A stretch of DNA of 64,000 nt from DASWJZ01 sp963805325 (GCA_963805325.1 CAWDTS010000020.1:1-64000); one strand, 5' to 3'; shown: positions 26,833 to 36,170, counted from the first letter of the stretch. Numbers and translations are program-made. Notes: a model not told the origin generated them from the sequence alone.

Positions 26833-27957
26833 TCACGAAAGTTGAGGGAGAGTCCACTCGACGAGCGCGCGCGCCGCTGCGCCGAACGCCTTGTCGAAGG
26901 CGGTTACCGCGTCATCCGCCTGCATCGCGGAGAGTGGCGCGCTCTCGTGGAAGCGTTTCGTCGCAACGATTGTGCCTGCCGCCGCGTCGGTCAGCTTGGC
27001 GGTGAAATCAACCTCGACGGTCGGGCTGTCGCCCGACACGATCTGGAAGGCGCGCAGCTCGACCAGGAGCGTATAGTCCCCGGTGAGCCCGGAGGCGTCG
27101 CTGGCGACCTTCGGAAGTCCGGCATTCTCGAAGCTCTCCACCAGCTTCGACTGAAGAATAAGCGGCGTGCTGTCGCTCCATTGCACGTCCGGGAAGGCTG
27201 GAGCGAGGGTTGATCCCGTCTGCGCAAGAATGCGCTGCGTCTCGAGCGCAACGACGTTGGTCGGCCGCGCGATCACGAGCTGTTTCTCGGGCGGAGCTGC
27301 GAGCGGCGGGAAGTCGGTCGGCGCGGCAAGGATCGCACTGCCGGAAGACTTCGTACCCCCGGCGCCGGCCAGGCGCGCCAGGCCGTCCATGATGCCGTCG
27401 AGCTTGTCGGAGTTCTTCGCGAGGGCCTTGGAGAAGGTGTCGATATTGGAGATCGCGTCCTTCAAGGAGTCGGAATTGTCGGTAAGGATCGATTGGACCT
27501 GCGAGAAGGCGTTGCTTGCCGCGACCGTCCAGTCGAGGCCGGCATTTGCCCCGGCGTTCAGCACCGGCAGGCCGCCGTCAGAAGCCGCAAGCGGCGCCGC
27601 ATCGGGCGAGCCGCCGGTCAGTGCGATCTCAGGCACGCCGCTCAGGCCGCCAAAGGCGAGGCCGACCTTGGTGTCGGAGCGGACCGGCGTGTCGCCGGTC
27701 ACCGCGATGGTGACGACTACGCCGCCTGGATTCTTCGGGTCGAGTTGCAGATCGGTCACTTCGCCGACGCGGATGCCGTTGAACTGCACCCCCGAGCCGA
27801 GAAGCAGCCCCGACACCGACTGCTCAAAGCGGATCTCGTAGGCGGCGCGCTTGGCAAGGCCGGTAGTGTTCTCCATCCAGTAGACGAAGCCAAAACCGGC
27901 GGCGACCACGGCGAGCACGAAGACGCCGACCAGCACGAAGCGCGCGCGAATCTCCAT
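26833..27957 (-). CDS. MlaD-like MCE protein fused to ABC-transport auxiliary lipoprotein-like domain
   Basis: A 374-residue periplasmic, membrane-anchored protein. A single N-terminal transmembrane helix (residues about 7-27) is followed by one MCE domain (about 38-120: FEQSVSGLLLGSGVQFNGIRVGEV, GGLSGVPEIALTGG) and a helical stretch to about residue 210. From about residue 225 (LVIARPTNVVALETQRILAQTG) to the end it resembles the auxiliary (LolB-like) component normally encoded separately. The start MEIRARF overlaps the ATPase stop as ATGA. With the next two genes it forms an Mla-type ABC system moving phospholipids or other lipids across the envelope. Confidence 0.85.
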   Translation of the reverse strand: MEIRARFVLVGVFVLAVVAAGFGFVYWMENTTGLAKRAAYEIRFEQSVSGLLLGSGVQFNGIRVGEVTDLQLDPKNPGGVVVTIAVTGDTPVRSDTKVGLAFGGLSGVPEIALTGGSPDAAPLAASDGGLPVLNAGANAGLDWTVAASNAFSQVQSILTDNSDSLKDAISNIDTFSKALAKNSDKLDGIMDGLARLAGAGGTKSSGSAILAAPTDFPPLAAPPEKQLVIARPTNVVALETQRILAQTGSTLAPAFPDVQWSDSTPLILQSKLVESFENAGLPKVASDASGLTGDYTLLVELRAFQIVSGDSPTVEVDFTAKLTDAAAGTIVATKRFHESAPLSAMQADDAVTAFDKAFGAAARALVEWTLPQLS

Positions 27958-28751
27958 CAACCGATCCTTTTCTCTTCCGCTATCGCCGCGCCGATTTGCG
28001 CGCGCTTTCCGTGGAAATAGGCTCTCACCCAGGGATGCTCGGAGGCGAACATCGTCGAGATCGGACCGTCGGCGACGATCCGCCCGTCCGCCAACGCGGC
28101 AATGCGCGTGCAGATCGTGTAGAGGCTGTCGAGGTCGTGGGTGACCATGAAGACGGTCAGGCCCAGCGTCTCCGTCAAGGTCTCGATCAGGGAATCGAAG
28201 TCGCTCGCGGTGATCGGATCGAGGCCGGAAGTTGGCTCGTCGAGGAAGACGATCTCCGGATCGAGCGCCAAGGCGCGGGCGAGCGCTACGCGCTTGGTCA
28301 TGCCGCCGGAGAGCTCCGAAGGGAGCTTTTCGACGTCGTCCGGGTTGAGCCCGACCATTTCGAGCTTCGCCATCGCCACTTCGCGCATGAGCGTCTCGGA
28401 GAGCCCGAGATATTCGCGCATCGGGAATTTCACGTTCTCGATCACGGAGAGCGAGGAGAAGAGCGCGCCCTCCTGATAAAGCACGCCCCAACGGCGCTCC
28501 AGCGTCCGCCGCTCCGCGTCCGCGGCGCGATCGAGGTCGATGCCGAAGACTTCGATCTTGCCGGCGCGCTTCGGGATCAGGCCGATGATGGTGCGAAGGA
28601 GCACCGACTTGCCGCTGCCCGACCCGCCCACCAGCCCGAGCACCTCGCCGCGATGTACTTCGAGCGACAGGCCGTTGAGCACGGCCCTGTCGCCGAACCC
28701 GACGACGAGGTCGTTGACCTTGACCACGACCTCTGCGGCTGGCGCGCTCAT
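27957..28751 (-). CDS. mlaF: ABC transporter ATPase, MlaF-like
   Basis: A 264-residue ATPase with Walker A GGSGSGKSVL, signature LSGGMTKRVALARAL and Walker B IVFLDEPTSGLDP, followed by the H-loop MVTHDLDSL. LSGGM and KRAGKIEVFGIDL are typical of Mla/Ttg2A ATPases for lipid transport. It is the cytosolic motor for the MCE system, lies four bases behind the permease gene, and its stop overlaps the MCE gene start. Confidence 0.9.
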   Translation of the reverse strand: MSAPAAEVVVKVNDLVVGFGDRAVLNGLSLEVHRGEVLGLVGGSGSGKSVLLRTIIGLIPKRAGKIEVFGIDLDRAADAERRTLERRWGVLYQEGALFSSLSVIENVKFPMREYLGLSETLMREVAMAKLEMVGLNPDDVEKLPSELSGGMTKRVALARALALDPEIVFLDEPTSGLDPITASDFDSLIETLTETLGLTVFMVTHDLDSLYTICTRIAALADGRIVADGPISTMFASEHPWVRAYFHGKRAQIGAAIAEEKRIG

Positions 28752-28755
28752 CGCG

Positions 28756-29880
28756 TCACATGCCGATCGAGGCGAAGAAGATGGCGAAGATCCCGTCGAG
28801 CACGATCACGAGGAAGATCGACTTCACCACCGACGTCGTCGTCTTCAGCCCGAGCGATTCGGCGCTTCCCTCGACGCGCAGACCATCGGCGCAGGCGACG
28901 ACACCGATGACGAGCGCCATGAACGGCGCCTTCCACATGCCGACTTCGAAATGCGTGATCGAGATCGCCTCCTTGAGCCGCGCCAGGAACACGGCCGGAC
29001 TCATGCCGCCGTAGAGCCAGGCGACGAGTTCGCCGCCGTAGAGCGCGGCAATGCAGCCAGCGAAGGTCAGTATCGGAAGGCCGATGACCAGCGCCACGAC
29101 CCGCGGCAGAATCAGAATCTCGACCGGGTCGAGGCCCATCGTGCGCAGTGCGTCAATCTCCTCGCGCATCTTCATGGAGCCGATCTCGGCGGTGTAGGAG
29201 CTGCCTGAGCGGCCGGCCACCATGATGGCGACGATCAGGACCCCGATCTCGCGCAGGATCAGGATACCGAGGAGATCGACGACATAGTCCTCTGCGCCGA
29301 ACTTGCGGAAATGGAAGATGCCCTGCTGCGCGATGATGCCGCCGATCAGGAAGGTGATGAGCAGGATGATCGGAATGGCCTGCCAAGCCACGCGGTCGAG
29401 CTGATGGACCGCCGAGGTGAGCCGGAAGGTGCGCGGGCGAATGGCGACGCGGGCGAGCGCGAGCCCGAGCGCGCCGAGCATTGCAAGGAAGGAGAGCGTG
29501 TCCGCCTGAAGTCGCGCGATCGTCTGGTCGGCCCGGCCGAGGATGCCGAGGCGCGGACGGGGACGCGCCGCCTTGCGGTTGGCGTCGTGCACCTTGGCGA
29601 AGAGGCCGCGGAAGCGCTCCGGCACGCCGACGATCTCGGTTTTGCCATCATGCGCTGCGGTGCTGCGGGCGAGCCGCTCGATCAGCCATGCGCCAAAGGT
29701 GTCGAGCGCGGTGACGCCCGCGACGTCGACAACCAGGCCACGGGCGTCCGCGCCTGACGCTTCTGCGGCGACAAGCCGATCGGCTTCCTCCGCGTGCGCC
29801 GCTGTCCATGAGCCCGCGGCGGTCAGTTCAAGGCGCCCACTGCTCATGGACCGCGAGAGACGTGGCCGCGCGTTCACCAT
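28756..29880 (-). CDS. mlaE: MlaE-type permease with N-terminal STAS domain
   Basis: A 374-residue protein. Residues about 15-105 are a STAS-like domain (RGLVVDVAGVTALDTFGAWLIERLA). The rest is the MlaE permease with five or six hydrophobic segments and the family pieces IIAQQGIFHFRKFGAEDYVVDLLGILILREIGVLI, AGRSGSSYTAEIGSMKMREEIDAL and MGLDPVEILILPRVVALVIGLPIL. STAS-fused MlaE is a recognised variant in proteobacteria. It is first in the three-gene MCE operon (permease-ATPase-MCE). Confidence 0.9.
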   Translation of the reverse strand: MVNARPRLSRSMSSGRLELTAAGSWTAAHAEEADRLVAAEASGADARGLVVDVAGVTALDTFGAWLIERLARSTAAHDGKTEIVGVPERFRGLFAKVHDANRKAARPRPRLGILGRADQTIARLQADTLSFLAMLGALGLALARVAIRPRTFRLTSAVHQLDRVAWQAIPIILLITFLIGGIIAQQGIFHFRKFGAEDYVVDLLGILILREIGVLIVAIMVAGRSGSSYTAEIGSMKMREEIDALRTMGLDPVEILILPRVVALVIGLPILTFAGCIAALYGGELVAWLYGGMSPAVFLARLKEAISITHFEVGMWKAPFMALVIGVVACADGLRVEGSAESLGLKTTTSVVKSIFLVIVLDGIFAIFFASIGM

Positions 29881-30032
29881 CGATCCTCCAGCATCAAGAA
29901 CCCCGGAATCCCGCGAATCGGCCGCCGTAGATCTGATCTAGGGCACCTCGATAGAACGAGAAAGGCGACGGGAGGCGGTTATCTGCCGATTATGGCAACG
30001 GCGCGTGAATCGCCGCAAAGGCCAAGCGGCGC

Positions 30033-30209
30033 TCAGCGGCGCTTCGTCGCGTCCCGAGCTTCCGCCGGCCTGTCGTCGTCGGTGAGGATGCGGACAGCAG
30101 CGCCGTCGAGGTCGTCGTACTGGCCGGAGCGGAGCGACCAGAGAAACGCCAAGAGGCCGAGGCCGCCCAGGAAGAGGGCGGCCGGGATCAGGATCAGGAG
30201 CGCCGTCAC
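30033..30209 (-). CDS. ccoS: cbb3-type cytochrome oxidase assembly protein CcoS
   Basis: A 58-residue protein from a GTG start at 30209, overlapping the ccoI stop as GTGA. It has one N-terminal transmembrane helix (ALLILIPAALFLGGLGLLAFLWSL) followed by RSGQYDDLDGAAVRIL, the diagnostic CcoS pattern. CcoS is needed for insertion of cofactors into the cbb3 oxidase. It closes the ccoGHIS operon. It is short, but the homology and the context are unmistakable. Confidence 0.93.
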   Translation of the reverse strand: MTALLILIPAALFLGGLGLLAFLWSLRSGQYDDLDGAAVRILTDDDRPAEARDATKRR

Positions 30210-32491
30210 GCTGCCGCCTCGCGGAGCGCCGTCACAGGAGCGGGTTTCGCGCCTTTTCTGTTGCGGAAGGCGAGCGACAGGCGGAGCGCGTTGGCGGTGA
30301 CGATGATCGAGGAGGCCGACATTGCGATCGCCGCGATCAGTGGCGTTGCGTGGCCGAGCATGGCGATCGGGACGGCGCAGGCGTTGTAGACGACGGCGAG
30401 CCCTATGTTCTGAAGCGTCAGGCGCCGCGCCGCCCGCGCGACCTTGAGGGCCGTCAGCACGGGCTCAAGCCGCGGGCCGGTGAAGACGAAGCTCGCAGCC
30501 GTCTGGCTGATGTCGGAGGCGCTTGCCGGCGACATCGAGACGTCCGCTGCGGCAAGTGCCGGCGCGTCGTTGATGCCGTCGCCGACCATCAGCACGTGTT
30601 TGCCGGCGCCACGCAGCACCGAGAGCGCTCCGGCTTTGTCGGCCGGGAGGGCGTCGGCATGCCATTCGGCGATGCCGGCGCGTTTCGCCGAACTCGCGAC
30701 GGTTTCGGGATTATCGCCCGAAAAAAGCAGGACGCCGAGATGTTGCGCCTTAAGCGCTGCCACGGTCGTAGCGGCGTCGGCGCGGAGCGCGTCATCGAAG
30801 CGGAACGCAATCGCAGGCGCTTCACCGATGCGTAGCCAGATCTCGGAACGGCGCTCCTGCCCTTCCTCGGCCTTGCCGCCGACCCATTCGCGCCGTCCGA
30901 GGCGGACGGGGTGGCCGTTCCACGCGCCTTCCATGCCGGAGCCGGCCTGCTCCACGATGTTCTTTAGCGCTGCAGGTGCGATGCCGCGCGCCGCGGCGGC
31001 GCGCGCGAGGCTGCGGGCAAGGGGGTGGCGGCTCGCCTGGCCGAGTGCTGCGGCGATCGCCCAGCTATTCACGTCGGTCAGGGGTGCCTCGGTCAGCTCG
31101 GGCCGGCCCTCGGTCAGCGTCCCGGTCTTGTCGAAGACGACGGTGTCGACGGTTGCCAGCCTTTCGAGCGCACCGCCGTCCTTCAGCATGATGCCGCGCC
31201 GCATGAGAATGCCGCTCGCGACGACCTGCACGGCCGGGACGGCCAGGCCGAGCGCGCAGGGGCAAGTGATGATCAGAACCGCGATCGCGGCGGTCAGCGC
31301 CTGATGCCATCCGCCCCCGGCAAGTAGCCATCCGACGAAGGTGAGAGCGGAAAGACCATGCACTGCCGGCGCATAGATGCGCGCTGCGCGGTCGGCGATG
31401 CGGACGAAGCGGCTGCCGCTCCGCTCCGCCGACTCCATCAGGCGCGCGATGTCGGCGAGGAGGGAATCGGTCGATTTCGCGGTGACGTCGACGAGGAGCG
31501 GCCCGGTGAGATTGAGCGTGCCGGCAAAAACGCGCTCGCCCATGACGACGCGTTCGGGGTCGGTCTCGCCGGTCAGCAGCGACTTGTCGACGTCGCTCTC
31601 TCCCTCAACGATCGTCGCGTCGACCGGCACGCGCTCGCCTGCGGCGACGCGCACACGGTCGCCCGGCGCAATCTCGCCGACCGGAACGTGGATCGCCGTG
31701 CCGTCGGCCTCGACACGCATGGCGCTTCGCGCCGAGAGCGCGAGGAGCCGCGCGGCCGCCGAACGCGCCACGCCGCGCATGCGGTGGTCGAGGTAGCGGC
31801 CGACAAGCAGGAAGAAGAGCAGACCGACTGACGCGTCGAACCAGGCATCCGTCCCGTGCGTCGCGGTCTCAAACAGGCTCATCCCGGCGGCGAGGATGAC
31901 GGCGAGCGAGATCGGAACGTCCATGTTGAGCGAGCGGCCCTTCAGCGCCCGCCAGGCGGTGCGGAAGAAGGGTTGCCCGGCATAGACGATCGCGGGGAGC
32001 GCGATCAGCGCCGAAATCCAGTGGAAGAGGTCGCGGGTCGCGTCGCTCGCTCCCGACCAGACGGAGACGGAAAGGAGCATGATGTTGGCCGCGGCGAAGC
32101 CGGCGACCGCCATGGAGCGGAGCAGCGACTTGCCCGTCTCGTCGTTGTCTGCGGCGGCGAGCGCCGCGGCGTCGAAGGGACGCGCGGAGTAGCCGAGTCG
32201 CTCGATCGCCTCGAGCAACGCGTCGGGCGAGCCAGCGCCCGTGTCGAAGTCGACGCCGACGCGATGCGACGTCAGATTGGCGCGCGCCGCGGCGACGCCG
32301 GGCTGCTTTGCAAGCGAGCGTTCGATTGCCGCGATGCAGCCGCCGCAATGCATGTCCGGCACGAGGAAATCCACGTGCGCGCGACCCGGCGCGACTTCAC
32401 GCACGAAGGTCGGATCGACGCGCCCGACGATCGTATCCTCCGGACGGAGGTCGACCGTGACGTTGGCCGCCGATCCGCCGCAGCAGCTCAT
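30206..32491 (-). CDS. ccoI: copper-translocating P1B-type ATPase CcoI/FixI
   Basis: A 761-residue membrane ATPase that supplies copper for the cbb3 oxidase. The N-terminus has SCCGGSA and a heavy-metal-binding domain with MHCGGC. The membrane metal site is ITCPCALGLAVP (CPC), the phosphorylation site FDKTGTLTEG, and the hinge VGDGINDAPALAAADV. Eight hydrophobic segments are apparent. The start overlaps the ccoH stop, the stop overlaps the ccoS start, and the gene order ccoG-ccoH-ccoI-ccoS is the classical one. Confidence 0.95.
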   Translation of the reverse strand: MSCCGGSAANVTVDLRPEDTIVGRVDPTFVREVAPGRAHVDFLVPDMHCGGCIAAIERSLAKQPGVAAARANLTSHRVGVDFDTGAGSPDALLEAIERLGYSARPFDAAALAAADNDETGKSLLRSMAVAGFAAANIMLLSVSVWSGASDATRDLFHWISALIALPAIVYAGQPFFRTAWRALKGRSLNMDVPISLAVILAAGMSLFETATHGTDAWFDASVGLLFFLLVGRYLDHRMRGVARSAAARLLALSARSAMRVEADGTAIHVPVGEIAPGDRVRVAAGERVPVDATIVEGESDVDKSLLTGETDPERVVMGERVFAGTLNLTGPLLVDVTAKSTDSLLADIARLMESAERSGSRFVRIADRAARIYAPAVHGLSALTFVGWLLAGGGWHQALTAAIAVLIITCPCALGLAVPAVQVVASGILMRRGIMLKDGGALERLATVDTVVFDKTGTLTEGRPELTEAPLTDVNSWAIAAALGQASRHPLARSLARAAAARGIAPAALKNIVEQAGSGMEGAWNGHPVRLGRREWVGGKAEEGQERRSEIWLRIGEAPAIAFRFDDALRADAATTVAALKAQHLGVLLFSGDNPETVASSAKRAGIAEWHADALPADKAGALSVLRGAGKHVLMVGDGINDAPALAAADVSMSPASASDISQTAASFVFTGPRLEPVLTALKVARAARRLTLQNIGLAVVYNACAVPIAMLGHATPLIAAIAMSASSIIVTANALRLSLAFRNRKGAKPAPVTALREAAA

Positions 32492-32985
32492 TGAGACACC
32501 CCCGCCGGCTTCACGAAGATCTCCTGCGTCTGGCGGAAGACAATATGGTTGTCGCGCTTCGCCTCAAGGTCCACCTCCCAGAGACCGGGGGGAAGCGTTT
32601 CAAGTGCCTGATAGGCGCTGCTGCTGTCGGCGGCTGCAAAGTCGATGAAACGGTCCTCCTGCGTCGTCGACGGCCGCCCGACATGCGCGGAGACGGAGAG
32701 GGCGGGGAGGGGCCGGCCCTGAGCGTCTTGCAGCACGAAGCGGAGCTTGGCGCCCTCGGCGGTGAGTTGCGGCTGCCAGTGTTCCTTGTCCTGCGCGCGC
32801 GCCCTCTCCAGGAGGTCGTCGTAGTGCTGGCTCGCCACGTAGCTGTTCTCGACCACGAGGCCGGGGAAGGTGCTCGTGGCGGCGTAAGCCAGCACGATGT
32901 TGACGGCGATGATGGTGCCGAAGAACAGCAGCACGACGGCCAGCATGTGCCGGCCGGTGAATTCCCGGCTAGTGCTCGCGCTCAT
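32488..32985 (-). CDS. ccoH: CcoH/FixH family cbb3 oxidase assembly protein
   Basis: A 165-residue membrane protein with one N-terminal transmembrane helix (MLAVVLLFFGTIIAVNIVLAYAAT) and a periplasmic beta-rich domain; FPGLVVENSYVASQHYD is the conserved FixH stretch. The ATG at 32985 lies inside the last codons of ccoG, a 17-base overlap. FixH/CcoH helps stabilise or load copper into the cbb3 oxidase together with CcoI. Confidence 0.92.
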   Translation of the reverse strand: MSASTSREFTGRHMLAVVLLFFGTIIAVNIVLAYAATSTFPGLVVENSYVASQHYDDLLERARAQDKEHWQPQLTAEGAKLRFVLQDAQGRPLPALSVSAHVGRPSTTQEDRFIDFAAADSSSAYQALETLPPGLWEVDLEAKRDNHIVFRQTQEIFVKPAGVSQ

Positions 32986-34537
32986 GTTTCTTACCGTGCT
33001 CGTGATCCTCGGGTGCGAAGAACTCTGTCGAAGTCGCCGTGGTCTCGCCGGCGCCGCCATCCTCGGCGACTGCGAAGGTGAAGGGCGTCCTGCCGTTGTC
33101 CACGGCTTCGGGGGGCTGCGTCACGAAGACCTTGATCTCCTTCAGCCGGTCGGACTCGACATCGACCATAAGGCTGGTCGAAGCGTCCGCCTCGTCGGAA
33201 CCGGCTGGCCACATCTTGGCATCCGGAAGGCCCTTGATCGAGACTGTGAATTTGCGCGGCTCGGCCAGCATGTTCAGGATCTTGAGCGTGTAGCCGTTGC
33301 GGATCGAGCCGTCGGAAAGCGTCACGAAAAGTGGATTACGGTCGGGCAGCACGTTCAAATCGAGCCTGTCGCGCGTCAAAAGCGCAAAGAGCATGAGAAG
33401 GCCGATCAGCGACCAGAGGCCCGCGTAGATCAGCGTGCGCGGGCGCGCGATGTGCGACACGCCGACGGTGCGTTGATGTCCGGTCGCCACCTCGCGGCCG
33501 GCGCTTTGCGCTTCCGCCGCGTGGGTGTTGTAGTCGCGCAGCGTCGTGTAGGAGATCAGCCCCTCCGGCCGGTCCACTTTCTTCATGATGTCGTTGCAGG
33601 CGTCGATGCAGAGCGCGCAGGTGATGCATTCGAGCTGATTGCCGTCGCGGATGTCGATTCCCATCGGGCAGACGACGACGCAGGCGTTGCAGTCGATGCA
33701 GTCGCCCGCCTCGATGCCGTCCGCCATTGCCCGCTTCTTGCCGTGCGAGCGCGGCTCGCCGCGCCAGCCATTGTAGGTGACGAGAAGCAAATCCTCGTCG
33801 AGCATCGCGCCCTGGATGCGCGGCCAGGGGCACATATAGGTGCAGACCTGTTCGCGCATGAAACCGGCGAAGGTGAAGGTGGTGGCGGTCAGGACGCCGA
33901 CGGTGATGTAGGCAACCGGCGCCGCCTGCATTGTGAAGAGATCGCGGAAGAGCGTCGGGGCGTCGGCAAAATAGAAAACCCAGGCGCCGCCGGTGCAGAC
34001 GGCGATGATGAGCCATGTTGCGTAGACGACCGCGCGCTTCGATATCTTCTCGAAGCCCCAGCGCGCCTTGTCGAGCCGCATGCGGGCGTTGCGGTCGCCT
34101 TCGACGAGCCGCTCGACCCAGATGTAGAGGTCCGTCCAAACGGTCTGCGGGCAGGTGTATCCGCACCAGGCACGGCCGGCGACCGAGGTCACCAGAAAGA
34201 GCCCGAGCCCGGCCATGATCAGGAGCCCGGCGATATAGTAGAATTCCTGCGGCCAGATCTCGATGAAGAAGAAGTAGAAGCGGCGGTTCGCGAGGTCGAC
34301 CAGCACCGCCTGGTCGGGCGCGTTCGGCCCGCGATCCCATCTGATCCACGGCGTGACCCAGTAGATGCCGAGGGTCACGGCCATGATCCACCATTTCAGC
34401 TTGCGGAACGATCCCCAGGTGCGCTTGGGGAAGATCTTGATGCGCGCCTGATAGAACTTCTGGCGGACGCGGGCATTGACCGGTTCGACATCGTGGCGGA
34501 CGACCTCGGGGCCGCCGGCGTAGGTGCTCTCGTTCAT
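32969..34537 (-). CDS. ccoG: cytochrome c oxidase accessory protein CcoG/FixG
   Basis: A 522-residue membrane protein with five or so hydrophobic helices and two 4Fe-4S binding runs: GDCIDCNACVVVCPMGIDIRDG and LECITCALCIDACNDIMKK. The GYTCPQTVWTDLYIWVERLVEG and EQVCTYMCPWPRIQGAML segments are FixG-specific. CcoG is proposed to reduce Cu(II) for cbb3 assembly. ATG at 34537 is preferred because AGGA sits eight bases upstream; a GTG at 34543 is possible. A FixK/FNR-like box lies about 70 bases upstream, so this operon has its own promoter. Confidence 0.95.
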   Translation of the reverse strand: MNESTYAGGPEVVRHDVEPVNARVRQKFYQARIKIFPKRTWGSFRKLKWWIMAVTLGIYWVTPWIRWDRGPNAPDQAVLVDLANRRFYFFFIEIWPQEFYYIAGLLIMAGLGLFLVTSVAGRAWCGYTCPQTVWTDLYIWVERLVEGDRNARMRLDKARWGFEKISKRAVVYATWLIIAVCTGGAWVFYFADAPTLFRDLFTMQAAPVAYITVGVLTATTFTFAGFMREQVCTYMCPWPRIQGAMLDEDLLLVTYNGWRGEPRSHGKKRAMADGIEAGDCIDCNACVVVCPMGIDIRDGNQLECITCALCIDACNDIMKKVDRPEGLISYTTLRDYNTHAAEAQSAGREVATGHQRTVGVSHIARPRTLIYAGLWSLIGLLMLFALLTRDRLDLNVLPDRNPLFVTLSDGSIRNGYTLKILNMLAEPRKFTVSIKGLPDAKMWPAGSDEADASTSLMVDVESDRLKEIKVFVTQPPEAVDNGRTPFTFAVAEDGGAGETTATSTEFFAPEDHEHGKKHEREH

Positions 34538-34605
34538 TTCCACGTCCTGAGGCCTCGGGACGACTTCCGAAGGAAAACCGGTCGCATCAGGTGGCGGCCA
34601 AGGCT

Positions 34606-34619
34606 TTGATCTGCCTCAA
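34606..34619. promoter_or_regulatory. FNR/FixK-type box upstream of ccoG
   Basis: TTGAT-CTGC-CTCAA matches the TTGAT-N4-ATCAA consensus with one mismatch. It lies about 70 bases before the ccoG start and 55 bases before the divergent DHFR-like gene. FixK/FNR control of fixGHIS is well established in Rhizobiales. I could not see a clear -10 element. Confidence 0.65.
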
Positions 34620-34673
34620 GGGGCGACGCGAGGACGCCGTGACAGGGGCGGCTCGCGGCGAGCAGGATGTCGC

Positions 34674-35222
34674 ATGCATCATCTGATTGGACACGCCATC
34701 GTCTCCGCAGACGATCGGATTGCCGACGCGGCGGGCCGTTATCCCGAGGAGCTGCGCAACGAGGCGGATTGGGCGCTGTTTCAGGCCGCGCTCGACCGGG
34801 CTTCGCTGATGCTGATCGGGAGGGCCAGCCACGAGGCGACGCCGAATCGCAACAAGCGCCGGCGGCTGATCGTGTCGCGAAGCGAAAGCGGCCTTCAGGA
34901 GCGCGCCGACGGCGTTTGGCTCAATCCCGAAGAAATGCCGCTCACTGTGGCGCTCGACCGCATCCTGCCGCAGGGCGGAGAGGTCGCGGTGGTCGGCGGG
35001 CAGGGAGTCTTCGATCTCGTCGGAGCGGCGGGGTTCGACGCCTTCCACCTGGCGCGGTCGCATCGCGTGCGGCTGCCCGCAGGCCGCGGGCTGTTCGCGG
35101 CATGCGAGAGCGGCGTGCCGGCCGCGTCAATTCTTGCAGCCGGCGGCCTCTTTGCGGGCGAGGAAATACCAATCGACCCGGAAGCCGAGGTCACGCTGAC
35201 GGTATGGCGACGCCCGGCGTAA
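34674..35222 (+). CDS. dihydrofolate reductase/RibD C-terminal-like protein
   Basis: A 182-residue protein with the DHFR/RibD_C fold pattern: an N-terminal MHHLIGHAIVSADDRIAD, then ASLMLIGRASHEATP and the nucleotide-contact segment GGEVAVVGGQGVFDLVGAAGFDAFHLARS. Family members reduce pyrimidine or pterin-like substrates with NADPH, but this divergent branch is uncharacterised. It is the only plus-strand gene inside the cbb3 region, inserted between ccoG and ccoP, and could share the FixK-like box at 34606-34619. Confidence is good for the fold and low for the substrate. Confidence 0.75.
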   Translation: MHHLIGHAIVSADDRIADAAGRYPEELRNEADWALFQAALDRASLMLIGRASHEATPNRNKRRRLIVSRSESGLQERADGVWLNPEEMPLTVALDRILPQGGEVAVVGGQGVFDLVGAAGFDAFHLARSHRVRLPAGRGLFAACESGVPAASILAAGGLFAGEEIPIDPEAEVTLTVWRRPA

Positions 35223-35234
35223 CCGGGCGACGCA

Positions 35235-36170
35235 TCAGTTTTTCGCCAGCTCCGTCGCCGGGTCGATGGCAGCCGTCGCGGCTTCGCCACCGCCGAGCGA
35301 GAAGACGAAGAGGGCCAGCTCCTTGATCGTCGTCGGGTCGAGCCGCTGCGCCCAGGCAGGCATCACGCCATGCCGCGGCTTGGTGATCTGCGCCTCGATC
35401 GCCTTCAAGGTGCCGGAATAAAGCCAGATCGCGTCGTTCAGCCTTGGCGCGCCAAGCTCGTGGTTGCCGCCACCGTCGTCGCCATGGCAGACGGCGCAAT
35501 TGTCGGCGAAAAGCTGCTTGCCTTGTTCCGCCAGCGCGGCGTCATGGTCGGAGCCTGAAAGCGAGAGCACGTAGTTCGCGACCTGTTCGATCTGCTGCGG
35601 GTCGAGGATGCCGTCGCCGAAAGCGGGCATCTCCGAGACGCGCGTATCAGGGTCCTGCACGTAGCGGACGCCGTGGGTGATCGTCGTGTGGATAACGTCG
35701 AGCGTCCCACCCCACAGCCAGTCGTCGTCATTGAGGTTCGGGTAGCCGGGCGAGCCCGCGGCTCCGGAGCCGTGGCACTGCACGCAATTCACGAGGAAGG
35801 CGGAGCGGCCGCCAGCCACGGCGAAGCGGGTCAGATCCTCGTTCTTGGCGATGTCGTCCACCGACATGGACGCGATCTGCTGAAGGTTGGCGGACTGGGC
35901 GTCAACAGCCTCGGTCAGCGATTTCTCGACCTCCGCGCGCGTCGAATAGCCGAGAAGGCCGCGCGTTGCGGAGTGCACGAGCGGAATGGCGGGATAGAGC
36001 ACCACGTAGACCAGCGCGAACGCTATGCAGGCATAGAAGGTCCACAGCCACCAGCGCGGAAGCGGCGTGTTGAGCTCTCTGATCCCGTCCCATTCGTGGC
36101 CGGTTGTCTTCTGTCCGGTGGGCTCGTCGACCTCAACTCCGCTGCCGCCCTTTTCGCCGCGATCAGCCAT
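35235..36170 (-). CDS. ccoP: cbb3 cytochrome oxidase subunit III (dihaem cytochrome c)
   Basis: A 311-residue membrane-anchored dihaem cytochrome. An N-terminal helix (WWLWTFYACIAFALVYVVLYP, about residues 38-58) anchors it, and two c-haem sites follow in CVQCHGSG and CAVCHGDD, each with a later Met ligand (MPAFGDGI, MPAWAQRL). It carries electrons from cytochrome c to CcoO/CcoN. The start overlaps the ccoQ stop by eight bases. It ends the ccoNOQP operon and converges on the DHFR-like gene. Confidence 0.96.
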   Translation of the reverse strand: MADRGEKGGSGVEVDEPTGQKTTGHEWDGIRELNTPLPRWWLWTFYACIAFALVYVVLYPAIPLVHSATRGLLGYSTRAEVEKSLTEAVDAQSANLQQIASMSVDDIAKNEDLTRFAVAGGRSAFLVNCVQCHGSGAAGSPGYPNLNDDDWLWGGTLDVIHTTITHGVRYVQDPDTRVSEMPAFGDGILDPQQIEQVANYVLSLSGSDHDAALAEQGKQLFADNCAVCHGDDGGGNHELGAPRLNDAIWLYSGTLKAIEAQITKPRHGVMPAWAQRLDPTTIKELALFVFSLGGGEAATAAIDPATELAKN

